Below the pieces are notes generated by a model that saw only the letters and a list, made by a program, of their open reading frames with translations, was not told where the DNA came from and did no database searches. A stretch of 64,000 nucleotides of DNA from Pinus tabuliformis (Eukaryota > Streptophyta > Pinopsida > Pinales > Pinaceae): contig CM062816.1 in NCBI GenBank assembly GCA_031772625.1, positions 629,106,992 to 629,170,991 of the forward strand, read 5' to 3'. Made by a program: the position numbers and the translations under genes. Below are positions 1-9,858 of this stretch, in pieces. Each line of letters begins with the position of its first letter. Positions within the stretch are counted from its first letter, which is position 1.

Positions 1-2559
1 TGGATGATGGTGGGAATCAGCATGAAGGTAGTTTTCTGTATGGGTTGACTTCTTGAAAATTTAATGCCCTATGGAGCCATCCTCTTTTCTCATGATGAGA
101 ATGTATAAAAAAGGAATGCTCATGTTTTCTTCAAGCTCCATAGTGAATTTTATTTCTAAAGAGATGGAATTTAAGTGAATAAAAAACTTGTCAAGCTCTG
201 TTTTACCATGTGTCCATTTTATATTGGTATCATCGACGAATCGCTTCCACCATGCCAACTTCAAAGGGTAAGATTCCAGGGCTTTCTTTTCAAAATATTC
301 CATGTATAAGTTGGCCACGATTGGCGAAATGGGGGATCCCATTGCCACTCCAGATGTCTGCTCATAATATGTTCCCTGGAAGGCGAAAGCTGTTGATCGC
401 AAGCAGATTTCGGCCAATCTTGAAGTCCCTGGATCAGTAACATCTTTTATAACCTAAATGGCTTCTTCAAGAGGAATCTTGGTGAATAAGGACACTACGT
501 CAAAGCTAACAAGGATGTCATCATGTTCTACCTGATCATTCTTAATGAGATTCACAAAGTCATGGGAGTCTTTGATGTAAGAATCAGTGTTTCCGACAAG
601 GGGCTTGAGGATTTTTGCAACATACTTAGCGAGCTCATAGGTTGGGGATCCAATGGTATTGACTATTGGTCTAAGAGGGACTCCTTCTTTATGGATCTTG
701 GGTAACCCATAAATCCTTGGGATGCATTCACAAGAGGGAATTAATTTCTTTTTTAATTTATCATCAAGGTTGGATTCCAAAATTGCCTTTTTCACCTCTT
801 TCATAATCTTGGGGATGGGGTTGTTGCTCAGTTTCTTATAACTACCACATTTGAGGTGTTCGTTCATTTTGTAACTATAATCTTCTTTATCCAAGATCAC
901 AACTGCTCCTCCCTTATCTACCTTAAGAACCACAATTTTATCATTGTTACGCAGGGATTTGAAGGCTCTTTGTTCTGCTTTACTCAAATTACTTTTGGGA
1001 GCTTTGGCCTTTCTCATAATAAGGGAGCACTCTTGTCTTAATGCTTCCTTATCTTCCAAAGGAAGGTTGTTAATCCCATCCTCTATTCTACATATCATTT
1101 TCTCAATAGGAAGGTTTTTCGAAGCAACTGCAAATCCCAGACCTTTTCTGAGGACATTAATGATCTCGAGCTCTAATTCTTGGGAAGATAGATTTATAAC
1201 TTTTCTTTTTAATTTTGATTTGGAAGTTTTGACTGAAGATCTTCCATCATTCTTTAAATCCTGAATGTTGTTAATTCTAATTATATCAGTGTTCTCTAAT
1301 CCTTGATTTTTGTTTACAACCGAGTTATGCGTATTACATTTGTCCAACTGAATGTGCGCATTATCTTCGTCTAAATCTTGATTCCTGATCACCGCATACC
1401 TATCATTGCTGCCCATGGAGTTACTTATATTGGAGTCAATTAAATTTCGCTTCTGTGCAAGTTCCTTGATGCGATTCATGTTCACAACAGCGTCCTGCGT
1501 ATTCATGCTGCCCATCGAGTTACAGTTGATTTGTTTCTGCGCAAGTTCCACCACAGCACTATGGGTATTTAGTTCTGGATTCCGTGCTGGAAGATCATTG
1601 ATCTGCGTTTGAAACATGCCCATTGGGTCAATCGGTTCCTTGATGTAGTCTGCGTTCTGCGTATTTTTCCAATTACCGCTGCCCGAATCATGTGTATTAC
1701 CTTGAAATCTGTCCATTGGGTAATCTGCGTTCTGAGAATTGTTATTCCAATTACTGTTGCACATCAAATTATGAATCTGCATAGGCTCGCTGATGCCATC
1801 ACTGTCACTGTTGCCCAGGTTACCTGCGTTCTGCGTATATCTTCCAACCGCGCCATGATTGCTGCTTATATCATCGTTATCTAAATCGTTATCTAGACCG
1901 ATGCTATTGCCACCGGCACAATGCATTAGATTTTCTGAGTTTCTGTTCGAGCCTTCTGATGAACCACAACTCATTAAGTTTCTTGATTCTTCTACGACTG
2001 TTGAACTTTCAATTGAAATGTCTAGTTTCTCACTTTTATAATGCGATTTGTGTAGTAAATTGGACAATTTCTTGCGTTGTCGTTTTTCAGTAACTTGTCC
2101 TTCATTAATGGCTTTCAGAGCGGCCCTGGCATCAATAATAGACCAGAGATTCTCGCTGATGATGATGGCTAACTTTAGGTGAGCTGAGAGAGCTGAGCGT
2201 CCAAGATTATTTAAAGAAGCCCTAACCCTTTTAATTTCTGCCCTTATTAGAGACATGTTGAGTTGAAAAAATGCCTTGCTATTATATCTGTTGTGTAATC
2301 TGTGATTAATTTGAGAAAATGGGGGAATGAGATTATTGTCATGACAGTTCTTAAGAAAATGCAGGTCAGCGGCTCTTCTTGCTATCTTCGCTTTAGTTTT
2401 TTCGAGTAAAATGATTTCACTCCAGGTATCCCCTCCATATAGGGAAATGATTATGGATTTAAGACCTCTGTGGTTTATTACTTTCGACTTAGTTACCAAA
2501 GAATCCACAGTAAGAACCATTTTCTGCCAACGTTTCAAATCCCAACTGGGATCCATCAT
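1..2559 (-). pseudogene. Penelope-like polyprotein: N-terminal region and reverse transcriptase, two stops, partial
   Basis: The protein copies the element's RNA in the nucleus. One frame runs from the ATG at 2559 to the window edge, about 850 codons, broken by two stops: TAG near 452-454 and TAA near 58-60. Residues 1-190 are an N-terminal region, about 195-455 are an Asn/Ser-rich linker with degenerate repeats, and the RT follows. RT marks in order: KVDKGGAVVILD, LYGLPKIHKEGVPLRPIV, IGSPTYELAKYVAKIL, motif A VSFDVVSLFTKIPLEEAI, then after the first stop GVAMGSPISPIVANLYMEYFE and the catalytic FVDDT. After the second stop comes THTENYLHADSHHHP, the usual PLE segment after the RT. The order and the VDDT box identify a PLE rather than a LINE or LTR element. 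Both stops are single-codon changes in an otherwise open frame, so decay is recent. Confidence 0.88.
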
Positions 2560-2567
2560 CAGGACAA
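2527..2567 (-). ncRNA. Hammerhead-ribozyme-like motif of PLE 1, overlapping the start codon
   Basis: On the minus strand CTGATGA (2562-2556) is followed by a stem GATCCC/GGGATT with loop AGTT and then GAAAC (GAAA at 2536-2533). This is the hammerhead core order. The ATG pair of the PLE frame lies inside it. The cleavage triplet expected after a short stem III is not intact, so this copy is probably inactive. PLEs are known to carry hammerheads in their terminal repeats. Confidence 0.5.
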
Positions 2568-3857
2568 CTTGAATGCTTGATAGAAGAAGAGCTTAGTTGA
2601 GAGATTAAATAGTAATGAGGAGAGTAAAATGAGATGAAATTCGTCTCTCATAAGACAAAATTTCACGTTGTAGATGCTAAATAACATGTGCAAAATGAGC
2701 TGATTCTGTTTAACAAAGAATACATAAAAAATAGAATTTTTTGCCTTTCTTCTTTTCCACTTTTCTCCAACCTTCAGTGTTGGGGGTGGAAGTTATAATG
2801 GTCATTTGGTTTTCATTTGTGTTTATAGGAAGTTCTTTATTAGAATCATATCCCTCTGATCCATGAGTTCGTTTGTTGCTATGTACTTCCAATCCTGTTA
2901 TTTGGGACTCCTGATGTGACAAGGGGTTGTTGGGCCTCAAAATGCAGGCATCAATATGGTCTCTCTCCTCCTTTTGTGTGATGTTCTGGTCCTTCTATAT
3001 ATCCTTTTCTGCATTATTTTCTGTTGCTCCTACTTGTCCTGCTTCTTCTCCCAAAGTGTCTGTGCATTACCAGCCTTTTGGTTTTTTGGGTTGCTTTTTG
3101 TTCCTTTTGGGATCTATTTTAGCTTAAGGGCAGGCGCTGGGAAGGTGGTTTGTCTGCAAACATCCACGACACCTAAAAGTTGTATTTTCATAATCTAGAG
3201 GTTGTGTCCAGTGTGTATCATTGAAGATCAATGTAATACTGTCTGGTAGTCCTTGACTAAGGTCTACTTTGACGCATATCTTGGAAAAAGTAAATATTCC
3301 CTTGTGAATATGTCCTCATCAATCTTTAGGAACTTTACCAGAAAGTTACCTATACCTTATAACACTTGATGATGCCAGAAGTGTAATGGTAGGTTGTGTA
3401 ATCTGACCCAAATGGGAATTTTTGATACCACCACTGTGTTGGCATCAAATTCTGGAAACCAAGGGGTCATGAAGAGCCCTATGTTACCCCAGAACCATGG
3501 TCCTTTATTAAGTATGTATTCCTTTTCTTGAACCGTGGTGAATTTGACAATAAAAAACCCTTTGGAACATAAAAGGATTTCATAAGTTAGTGACCAAGCA
3601 GAAAAAATCCATTGGTGCAAAAGATCAGATTTGGGCCAAAACCCATTAAATCTGCATATGACTGCTTTGTTAAGAAAATCAGAGTACAACCCCTTTACCT
3701 TCGGTATTGAGACTGTGAAGGAAGGATTTTGAGATTTTTGCTCCACTATGTAGGGCCCTGGTAGTTTAGAGGGTAATGTTGGTTTGGCTTGAGCTTTTTC
3801 CTTTCCTTTGACTGCGTCCTTAAACGTGCATGTGCCCTTTGAGCTGGTACCAGAGCA

Positions 3858-4085
3858 TCCACCTCGCAGCCACAAGTTGACTATGATATTCGAGTCTGTG
3901 TCAATACCATAGTCCTATAGTGTGTGGTTATCTTGTAGGTTGTGTCCTGAGTAAATCAGGTTTTGCATGCTTTCTGGAATGCCTAAGTGAGTTTGGATTT
4001 CACGTCTTAAATCTTGGATCCGTCTCCCTCTCGCAATTCTCCTGCAAATATTCTTTCCTTCTGGCATTTTAATGAGGATTTGGAT
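3858..4085 (-). other. Ubiquitin-like domain inside LINE ORF1, 76 codons, ends LRGG
   Basis: The 228 nt align without gaps to ubiquitin over its full 76 residues; I count 29 identities. It begins IQILIKMPEGKNI (ubiquitin MQIFVKTLTGKTI), contains LGIPESMQNLIYSGHNLQD (ubiquitin EGIPPDQQRLIFAGKQLED) and ends VNLWLRGG. Residues equivalent to K6, K11, I44 and the C-terminal GG are kept; K48 and K63 are not, V70 is Asn and R72 is Trp. A TAG replaces residue 57 (3915-3917). The domain shares a frame with the repeats before it and the gag domain after it; a Cys-Ser-rich linker follows the GG. A ubiquitin-type fold is very likely. Cleavage after GG by host deubiquitinases is only inference. Confidence 0.85.
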
Positions 4086-4092
4086 CAGATCC

Positions 4093-4428
4093 AGGTCAGG
4101 GTTGACTGGATCTGCCTAGTGTAGGGCTCGTTCTACTGCCAGAGAAAATGAGGTTGATGGATTTGGCCGAATCAATGCCCCAACTGGTCCTTTCTTCTCT
4201 AGATCTGGGTTGTGGGCATATCTAACCCTAGTCATCTTGCCGCTTTCATGTATCACATCTAGGTCAGGATTGACTCGATCTGGCTGGTATAGGGTTTGAT
4301 CTACTACCTTGGCAAATGACGCTGATGGATTTGGCCTGATCGATGCCCTAACTGGTCCTTTCTTCTCTGGATCTGGCTCATGGACATATCTAACCATAGC
4401 CATCATTCTGCTTTCATGCCTGGTTTCA
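4093..4428 (-). repeat. Two-unit 168-bp tandem repeat inside LINE ORF1
   Basis: Segments 4093-4260 and 4261-4428 are repeats with an offset of 168 bp (for example AGGTCAGG at 4093 and 4261). The period is a multiple of three and encodes two 56-residue units with the core PDxEKKGPVxAxIRPNPS. The repeat adjoins the ubiquitin-like domain. Confidence 0.8.
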
Positions 4429-4539
4429 AGTGCATGGCTCAAAGAGTCAACGGCCTCAACAACATCATCACCCTTCAATGCATCACAACCTTTTTGAAAC
4501 AGAGCTTACGCATCATTTGAGGTTGTAGGGAAGGGCTCT

Positions 4540-4791
4540 TGCTCAACCACCACAACTTCTCCAATATAGGGTTCTTTCTTGGCAACCACTGCTTCTCCAT
4601 GACAAGGTTCTTGCTTGACATCCACTGCTTCTCCGTTATAGGCCTCATGCTCAGTATTAGCTACTTCTTCGTTATTGATCTCTTGCTCGGCAGTGGCGAC
4701 TTCTTCGTTATAGGGCTCTTTCTATGTAGCCGCATCTTCTCCATTACATGGATCTTGTTCAGTAGGTGCAACTGTCTCATTATAATCAATG
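4540..4791 (-). repeat. 36-bp (12-residue) tandem repeat, seven units, in LINE ORF1
   Basis: TTCT(C/T)C-type blocks recur at 4557, 4593, 4629, 4665, 4701, 4737 and 4773, exactly 36 bp apart. Translated on the minus strand the units read like NGEAVDVKQEPC, NEEVATAEQEIN and HGEAVVAKKEPY. The period keeps the frame, so copy number could vary without breaking ORF1. Confidence 0.85.
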
Positions 4792-5100
4792 ATCCTATTC
4801 ATGAGCAAACCCTCGATAGGGGAAGATTCGATAGTTGCATCAACATCGTCTTTGGCTTCATTGCCTTCTCTCACCCTTGTTCTGGCCTCTGGGTAGTCTG
4901 GGGTGCCAGGCTTGGCAGCACAAACAACACTATTTTCAACAAGGGGCACGCTTTGTTTTTCTCTCTCGACCAGAGCCAAACCCTCGACCATAGTGGGCTC
5001 CTCTGGAATGCTGGTTTTTTCAGGGTCTACAGATGACGAAGACATGGCTCCTCCCTTACCAGTAGCTATTCAAAATCTGACTAGCCCCCCATAATGCTAG

Positions 5101-5639
5101 AGCTTTAGTTCGTTGGAGTCTTCTTTAATTATACTACAGGATGAAGTGGCAATGACAAGTTTAGTTAGAACGAGTTAAGAATTCAGTTTTTATTGTAGAG
5201 AGAACAAGTTAAGTTCTCAGTTAACTGAGAATCAAAACTAAAGGAAACTGATGACGCTAATGTGAACTACTAATTGAACTTGGGCTCCTATCATGAATCA
5301 TATTCTACAAGGCAGAGAACGACAAAGGAACAAGATAAATAATCATTCTTTATGTGGAATGCATGGTATTAAGGAGTAAGAGTGCAAAAGGATTGTGGAG
5401 AAAGGGGATCAAGAGTCTTAGAGAAAATTTGAGGCTACTTGAAAGGGGATCAATATTCTCAATTATTTTCCACTGCTTATTTAATGTTGAGAAATTTTGT
5501 ATCTTGGTGAAAGTTAAATCTGGTTTCAGTTTTTAGTTGCCTTATTTTAGTAGATTCATCTAAGTAGTTGCATAGTTTCAAGAAAATCAACAGTGTTACC
5601 TCTGTGAATATAACCATATTTATTAGGCATTAGATTTTA
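5101..5639. other. No gene seen; probable LINE 5' UTR or filler
   Basis: I find no protein similarity, terminal repeat or tandem array here. The stretch joins the LINE ORF1 start to the CACTA-like sequence and may be LINE 5' UTR. Confidence 0.4.
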
Positions 5640-6167
5640 TGTAGATGAGAAATTATAAATTTGTGATTACAGATGATGACTAAATTTTGCATATATATGA
5701 CTATTAGTAGCTAATTTACAATATCTTATTACGTGACCAAAATTAGTCATATTTCTTTGGTCATTAATTGGTTTCAAACGATGACAAAAAATTGCATATA
5801 TATGACTATTAGCAGCTAATCTATGGTATATTATAACACACCCAACATTTTGATCATTATTCTTTAGTCATTAATTCGTTTTTTGGGGTGATCATGTAGT
5901 AGTATACTTTCTTGTGTATTCGGTCATTAATTGTGGCAATTAATGACTAAATCAATGACAAAACTAATGACGAAATTTATGACTAAATAAACTACTAGAT
6001 GATAAAATTGAGACAACCAATTAATAACTAAGCTAAATATGACTAAAAATTGGTCGTGTTATAAGATACTATAAATTAGCCACTATTGGTCACCCACTAA
6101 AAAATGGTCATTTATATGAAAAATTTAGTCATTTTTTTAGTAACTAATTAGCCATTTTTACTAGTGT
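5640..6167 (-). mobile_element. CACTA-like terminus with subterminal repeats
   Basis: Read on the minus strand the segment starts CACTAGTAAAAATGGC exactly where the copia RT frame stops making sense. That is a CACTA-type start followed by an A run. Inside are many copies of TGACTAA or TTAGTCA on both strands and a near-duplicate block at about 5669-5730 and 5780-5840. Such subterminal arrays are typical of CACTA transposons. No second terminus is visible; it may lie beyond the LINE and PLE to the left. No transposase is seen. Confidence 0.5.
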
Positions 6168-8371
6168 AATACATCAAGACATTGACCATACTTTTGTACA
6201 ATGTTGGATTGACACAGTTTTTACAGTGTCCCTTGTTGTTACAATCATCTTTTCTTAATTTCAACCCCATGAGAGTTGGAGTTGGTGCAAGCTTGTTTTC
6301 CTGCATATTAAACCTCTTCAAAATGTATGAGGCATACCTTTCTTGAGAAATGAATATGCCATTTTCTGTTTACTTCACTTCTATGCCCAAAAAATATCTT
6401 AATAACCCTAAATCTGTCATTTCAATATCACTTTTCATGACTTCTTTGCAATCCGAAATGAGGATATTGTCATTCCCTATGAAAATAAAATCATGTACAT
6501 ATAAAACAATAATAAGAAACTTACCATTACTCTCTTTTATGTAGAGAGTAGGCTTTCCATCACATTTGTCAAAGCCATTGTCCAACAAGTATGCATCTAT
6601 CCTATTGTACCATGCATGTGGTGCTTTCTTTAGCCCATAAAGAGGTTTCTTCAACTTGTACACTTTGTATTCTTAGCCTTGAACCTCATAACCTAGTGGT
6701 TGTTCCACATATACTTCCTCTTTTAACACTCCATTCAATAATTCTAAATTCACATCCATTTGATACACCTTCCATCTATGTTGTGCAACTATAGTTAAAA
6801 TTGTTCACACAGTGTCCATTCTTGTGACTGTTGCAAATTTCTTTGCATAATCTCTTCCATATTGTTGCTTGTATCCTTTGACGACCAACCTTGATTTATG
6901 TCTTTCTGTCTTTCCTTCAACATTATTTTTGGTCTTATAGACCCACTAGACACCTATGACTTATTTCCTTTTGGAAGGTCCACTATCTCCCATGTGTCAT
7001 TCATTTCTATAGTTTTTGTTTCTTCATTCATCATTGCAACCCATTTTTCTTTTGTAATAACATCTTCAAAGTTAATTGGATCATCTACATGAAAAAAGTA
7101 GAGCATATAAAGAATTTAGACCTTCACTACTATCAACTTTATTTTTCTCTTAAATTTCACTTAAATTTTTAGATTTTTGTCTTCTCATGCTTGCAGAAGA
7201 TGGACTTGACATGTCATTTGATGTTGCATATGAAGAAGATGATGCTACAAGTCTTTACGGTGCACTTGGAGTAGTATTTTCTTGACTGTGTGGAACTGTC
7301 CTGTTGCTTGTTGATGGTGTCACTTGATGACTAATTTGTTGTGCTTGAATAGGTGTAGGAGGAGTCACTAATGATGAGTTACTTGTTGCTACCAATTCCT
7401 CTTTGTTTTCTTGTGGTATGCTGCTTTTTATATTGATTGTCTTCTCCAAACTCTTATCCCATGCCTCCTCTTCTATGAAATGCACATCTATGTTGATTTT
7501 GACCTTCTTGGGTAATGGATGGTAGAGCTTGTATGGTTTGGAGTCATCACTATATCCAACAAATATGCATTTCTCCCCCTTGTTGTCCAACTTCTTCCTT
7601 AATTAATCTGGAACATGTGCATATGCCACACATCCAAACACTCTCATGTGAGTGGCACTATGCTTCCTTCCACTTCGTGCTTCTTCAGGAATCATATTCT
7701 TGACACTTTTGGTTAGACAACTATTTATAATATATGATGTTGCACAAGTAAAAAATTCAACCCAATAATCATTTGGAAAATTATTTTCCATCAAGATACT
7801 TCTTTCCATTTCCATAATGGTGTTATTTTCCTTTCTACAACACCATTTTGTTGAAGAGTATGCCTTGTTGTAATTTTTTTTTGAATTCCATGCTCTGTGC
7901 AAAACTAAAGGAAGTCATTTGAAATGTATTCTCAACCTCTTCCAGTCCTAAAAAAATTGATTTAATGTCCACTTTTCTTATCAAAAAGTGCTTTGTAATG
8001 ATGGAAGAGGTCAAACACTTCACTCTTCTATTTTAAGTAGACCCATGTATTCCTTGTGTAATTATCTATGGATGTCAAGAAATAATAACTTCCTCCAATT
8101 GATGTGTTTGTATTGGTCCACATAAATTTGAATGGAAAATCTCTATGGGTGCCTTTTCCCTTATTGACTTTCCTGCTGGAAATGATTCTCTTTGTTGTTT
8201 TCCTAAGATGCATCTTTCACATAATCTATCTAGTTTTTTTATCAGTGGTAATCCCTTCACCATGCCTTTCTTATGCAGAAAATTTAAACCTCCTAAGTTA
8301 AGATGACCAAATATTAAATTCCATAACTAGTTTTCATCCTTGACCTCTGATTGAAAATTTGTTTGTGTAAG
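6168..8371 (-). pseudogene. Copia integrase and reverse transcriptase remnants
   Basis: These are the catalytic parts of the copia polyprotein, decayed. In minus order: GAG-pre-integrase (GHLNLGGLNFLHKKGMVKG, then LCERCILGKQQRESFP) at about 8330-8130; integrase core (SYYFLTSIDNYTRNTWVY; NTIMEMERSILMENNFPNDYW) at about 8110-7700; the after-core segment KCIFVGYSDDSKPYKLY at about 7570; RT with YKLKKPLYGLKKAPHAWYNRID at about 6650, active site YVHD in place of YVDD, and MTDLGLLRYFLGIEVK at about 6390. The frame ends in KSMVNVLMYY at 6167. The Asp-to-His change would abolish polymerase activity even without the stops. Confidence 0.85.
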
Positions 8372-8379
8372 AAAAATTG

Positions 8380-8391
8380 TCTGTGTAACAA
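8380..8391. repeat. Target-site duplication of PLE 2, left copy
   Basis: TCTGTGTAACAA here matches TCTATGTAACAA at 9847-9858 with one mismatch. The match extends to about 19-20 bp (8372-8391 and 9840-9858) with one indel. Joining the copia sequence across it restores a continuous copia frame reading IVTQTIFLTQTNF. Confidence 0.75.
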
Positions 8392-8441
8392 CAATTATAT
8401 GGATTAAGATATTTCTTCAGCTAAAATCACATGATAGAATA

Positions 8442-8490
8442 TTTGACGACGCGTTTCGAACCAACCAGTGTGGTTCATCATCAGGACAAG
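8442..8490 (-). ncRNA. Hammerhead-ribozyme-like motif of PLE 2
   Basis: Minus strand: CTTGTC, then CTGATGA (8484-8478), a five-pair stem GAACC/GGTTC with one bulged U, GAAA (8457-8454), a very short stem III A-C/G-U with loop GC, and the triplet GTC ending at 8448. Stem I pairs four of five positions. This is the best-preserved of the four copies here; predicted cleavage follows 8448. Confidence 0.6.
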
Positions 8491-9580
8491 TTGAATGATT
8501 AGATCTAGAATGCATGTTAAATAGTTAGAGCAGAGCTTCCAACAGCTATAATTATTGATCAGATAACAACTAGATTGAGTACCTAACAACTATATTAGAC
8601 GAGGGAACGACTAGTTTGACCTAACACAGGGAAAAGGAGTAAAAGACCAATTTTAGGTTTTTTAATTAACGATTAGTTAATTTATTAAATTACAAGTAAA
8701 TTTACTAAGGCTTAATAATATTAAATAACAATATTTTTAAAATAATTAAATAATATTTTAATTTTTTATTATCAATTTGTAACTTAGATTGAGGTTGATA
8801 GTTAGTTAACTTATTAAATTATAAGTAAATTTATATAATATATATAATAACTAAGGACCATATTTTAAATTTAATTGTCTATTTAAAAATTTAAGATCTA
8901 AGAAAATTATTTTACCTATATTAAAATAATTAAAATATTTTAATTGTTTATTTTCAATTTGTAACTTAGACTGAGTTTGATAGTTAGTTAATTTATTAAA
9001 TTACAAGTAAATTTATCTAATAACTAAGGATTACAATACTTTCAAATAATTAAACCATATTTTAAATTTAATTGACTATTTAAAAGTCCAAGATCTAAGA
9101 AAATTATTTTACCTATAAGATGAATTATTATATAAGTGGTTAGTCATACTATGACTTATTTTATGTAATTCATGAGTTAGAAGGAGTCTATATAGGGACA
9201 TATTTGATAACTATTATATTATTAATCTAATGGATTTTAACGTGTTAACCTAATTTTAATTAAATTCAAGGATATTGTTAATAGGTTTTATACTAGATTC
9301 CTATTATTATATTAATAATATTACTATTAATTGTATAGGGAATCAATATCAAATTAATTTACTTAGTTACAGAAATGCACTTATTATAGTTTTAGAATTA
9401 ATATAAGGGAAGGGTGACTAATATACATAAAATCATTAGAATATAGAATGGTTAATATAAATATCTAGAATATTACAAGGATAAAAAAAATAAGGCAGGA
9501 GGCTAAAAGAGGAAGGAACCAAGGGAAAAAAACTCGAACAAGCTATAAAAAGAGGGAGGAGGGTGGGAAGGATGGGGGGG

Positions 9581-9836
9581 GAGAAAATGACTAGGAGGTG
9601 AGGGCCAGGATCCAACATCTGTTGATCTTCCACCCATCATCTCTATTGAAATTGCTAGGCCTCCTTTCAATATTAATGGCTTCCCTAAATTTACAGAGTT
9701 GGAACTACGAAATCCTAGCAATGACATCGGCCTCCTCAATACAAACATGATGTTTGGTCTTCTCCGCATGCTCAGCTAATGAGGAAGACTTCGTTCTCCT
9801 GTGCTTAAGATTAGCTGCGGGTTCACTAATTCTTTG
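9581..9836 (-). pseudogene. PLE GIY-YIG endonuclease, C-terminal remnant
   Basis: The endonuclease nicks target DNA for PLE insertion. The minus strand reads NQRISEPAANLKHRRTKSSS, then LAEHAEKTKHHVCIEE, one stop, and further on FNRDDGWKINRCWI. The same blocks occur in PLE 3 (TKSSALAEHAVKTKHHICIEW and NINRDDGWKISSCWI). The GIY-YIG signature itself lies upstream and was lost with the truncation. Confidence 0.8.
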
Positions 9837-9858
9837 ATTAAAAAATTCTATGTAACAA

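Larger units (their letters stand above)
1..2690 (-). mobile_element. Penelope-like retroelement 1 (5' part, continues past left edge)
   Basis: The minus strand carries a Penelope-like element: an upstream terminal-repeat segment with a hammerhead-like motif (about 2527-2567), then a long frame holding the N-terminal region and reverse transcriptase. The GIY-YIG endonuclease expected after the RT lies beyond position 1. The upstream limit, near 2690, is set by the end of LINE ORF1 just to the right; the exact boundary is not visible. Since it lies where LINE ORF2 would be expected, it probably inserted into the LINE. Confidence 0.85.
2708..5045 (-). pseudogene. LINE ORF1 (gag-like) with repeats, ubiquitin-like domain, DUF4283-like domain and zinc knuckle
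   Basis: ORF1 proteins of plant LINEs bind element RNA. From ATG 5045 one frame runs to about 3320 with in-frame stops at 4719-4721, about 4507, about 4113-4115, 3915-3917 and 3354-3356; a frameshift near 3305 moves the rest to another frame, ending at about 2708. Order: acidic Ser/Glu/Pro-rich N-terminus; seven 12-residue repeats of the type NGEAVxxxEQEPY; two 56-residue repeats containing RY(A/V)HxPDxEKKGPV; a 76-codon ubiquitin-like domain; a DUF4283-type domain (AVICRFNGFWP, GPWFWGNIGLFM, IPIWVRLHNLPLHFW); a zinc knuckle CRGCLQTNHLPSAC fitting C-x2-C-x4-H-x4-C; a basic end GWRKVEKKKGKK. DUF4283 plus this knuckle is typical of plant LINE ORF1. The ubiquitin-like domain and the repeats are the odd parts. 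Confidence 0.82.
2700..5100 (-). mobile_element. L1-type plant LINE, ORF1 part only
   Basis: A minus-strand LINE is represented by its whole ORF1 (5045 to about 2708). The expected ORF2 (endonuclease and RT) is absent; directly after ORF1 the PLE begins. The limits are approximate: the 5' UTR probably extends right of 5100 but has no marker. Confidence 0.7.
8392..9840 (-). mobile_element. Penelope-like retroelement 2, 5'-truncated, inserted in the copia element
   Basis: The insert splits the copia sequence between protease and GAG-pre-integrase. On the minus strand it starts within the GIY-YIG endonuclease, passes a pyrimidine-rich stretch (about 9590-9480) and AT-rich DNA, and ends 50 bp after a hammerhead-like motif. 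Strong 5' truncation and an imperfect target duplication fit PLE retrotransposition. No RT remains. Confidence 0.85.

Noticed and set aside
944..2041. Several plus-strand frames opposite PLE 1 and those opposite the inner gypsy element
   Set aside because: They lie antisense to well-supported retroelement frames and have no recognisable motif.
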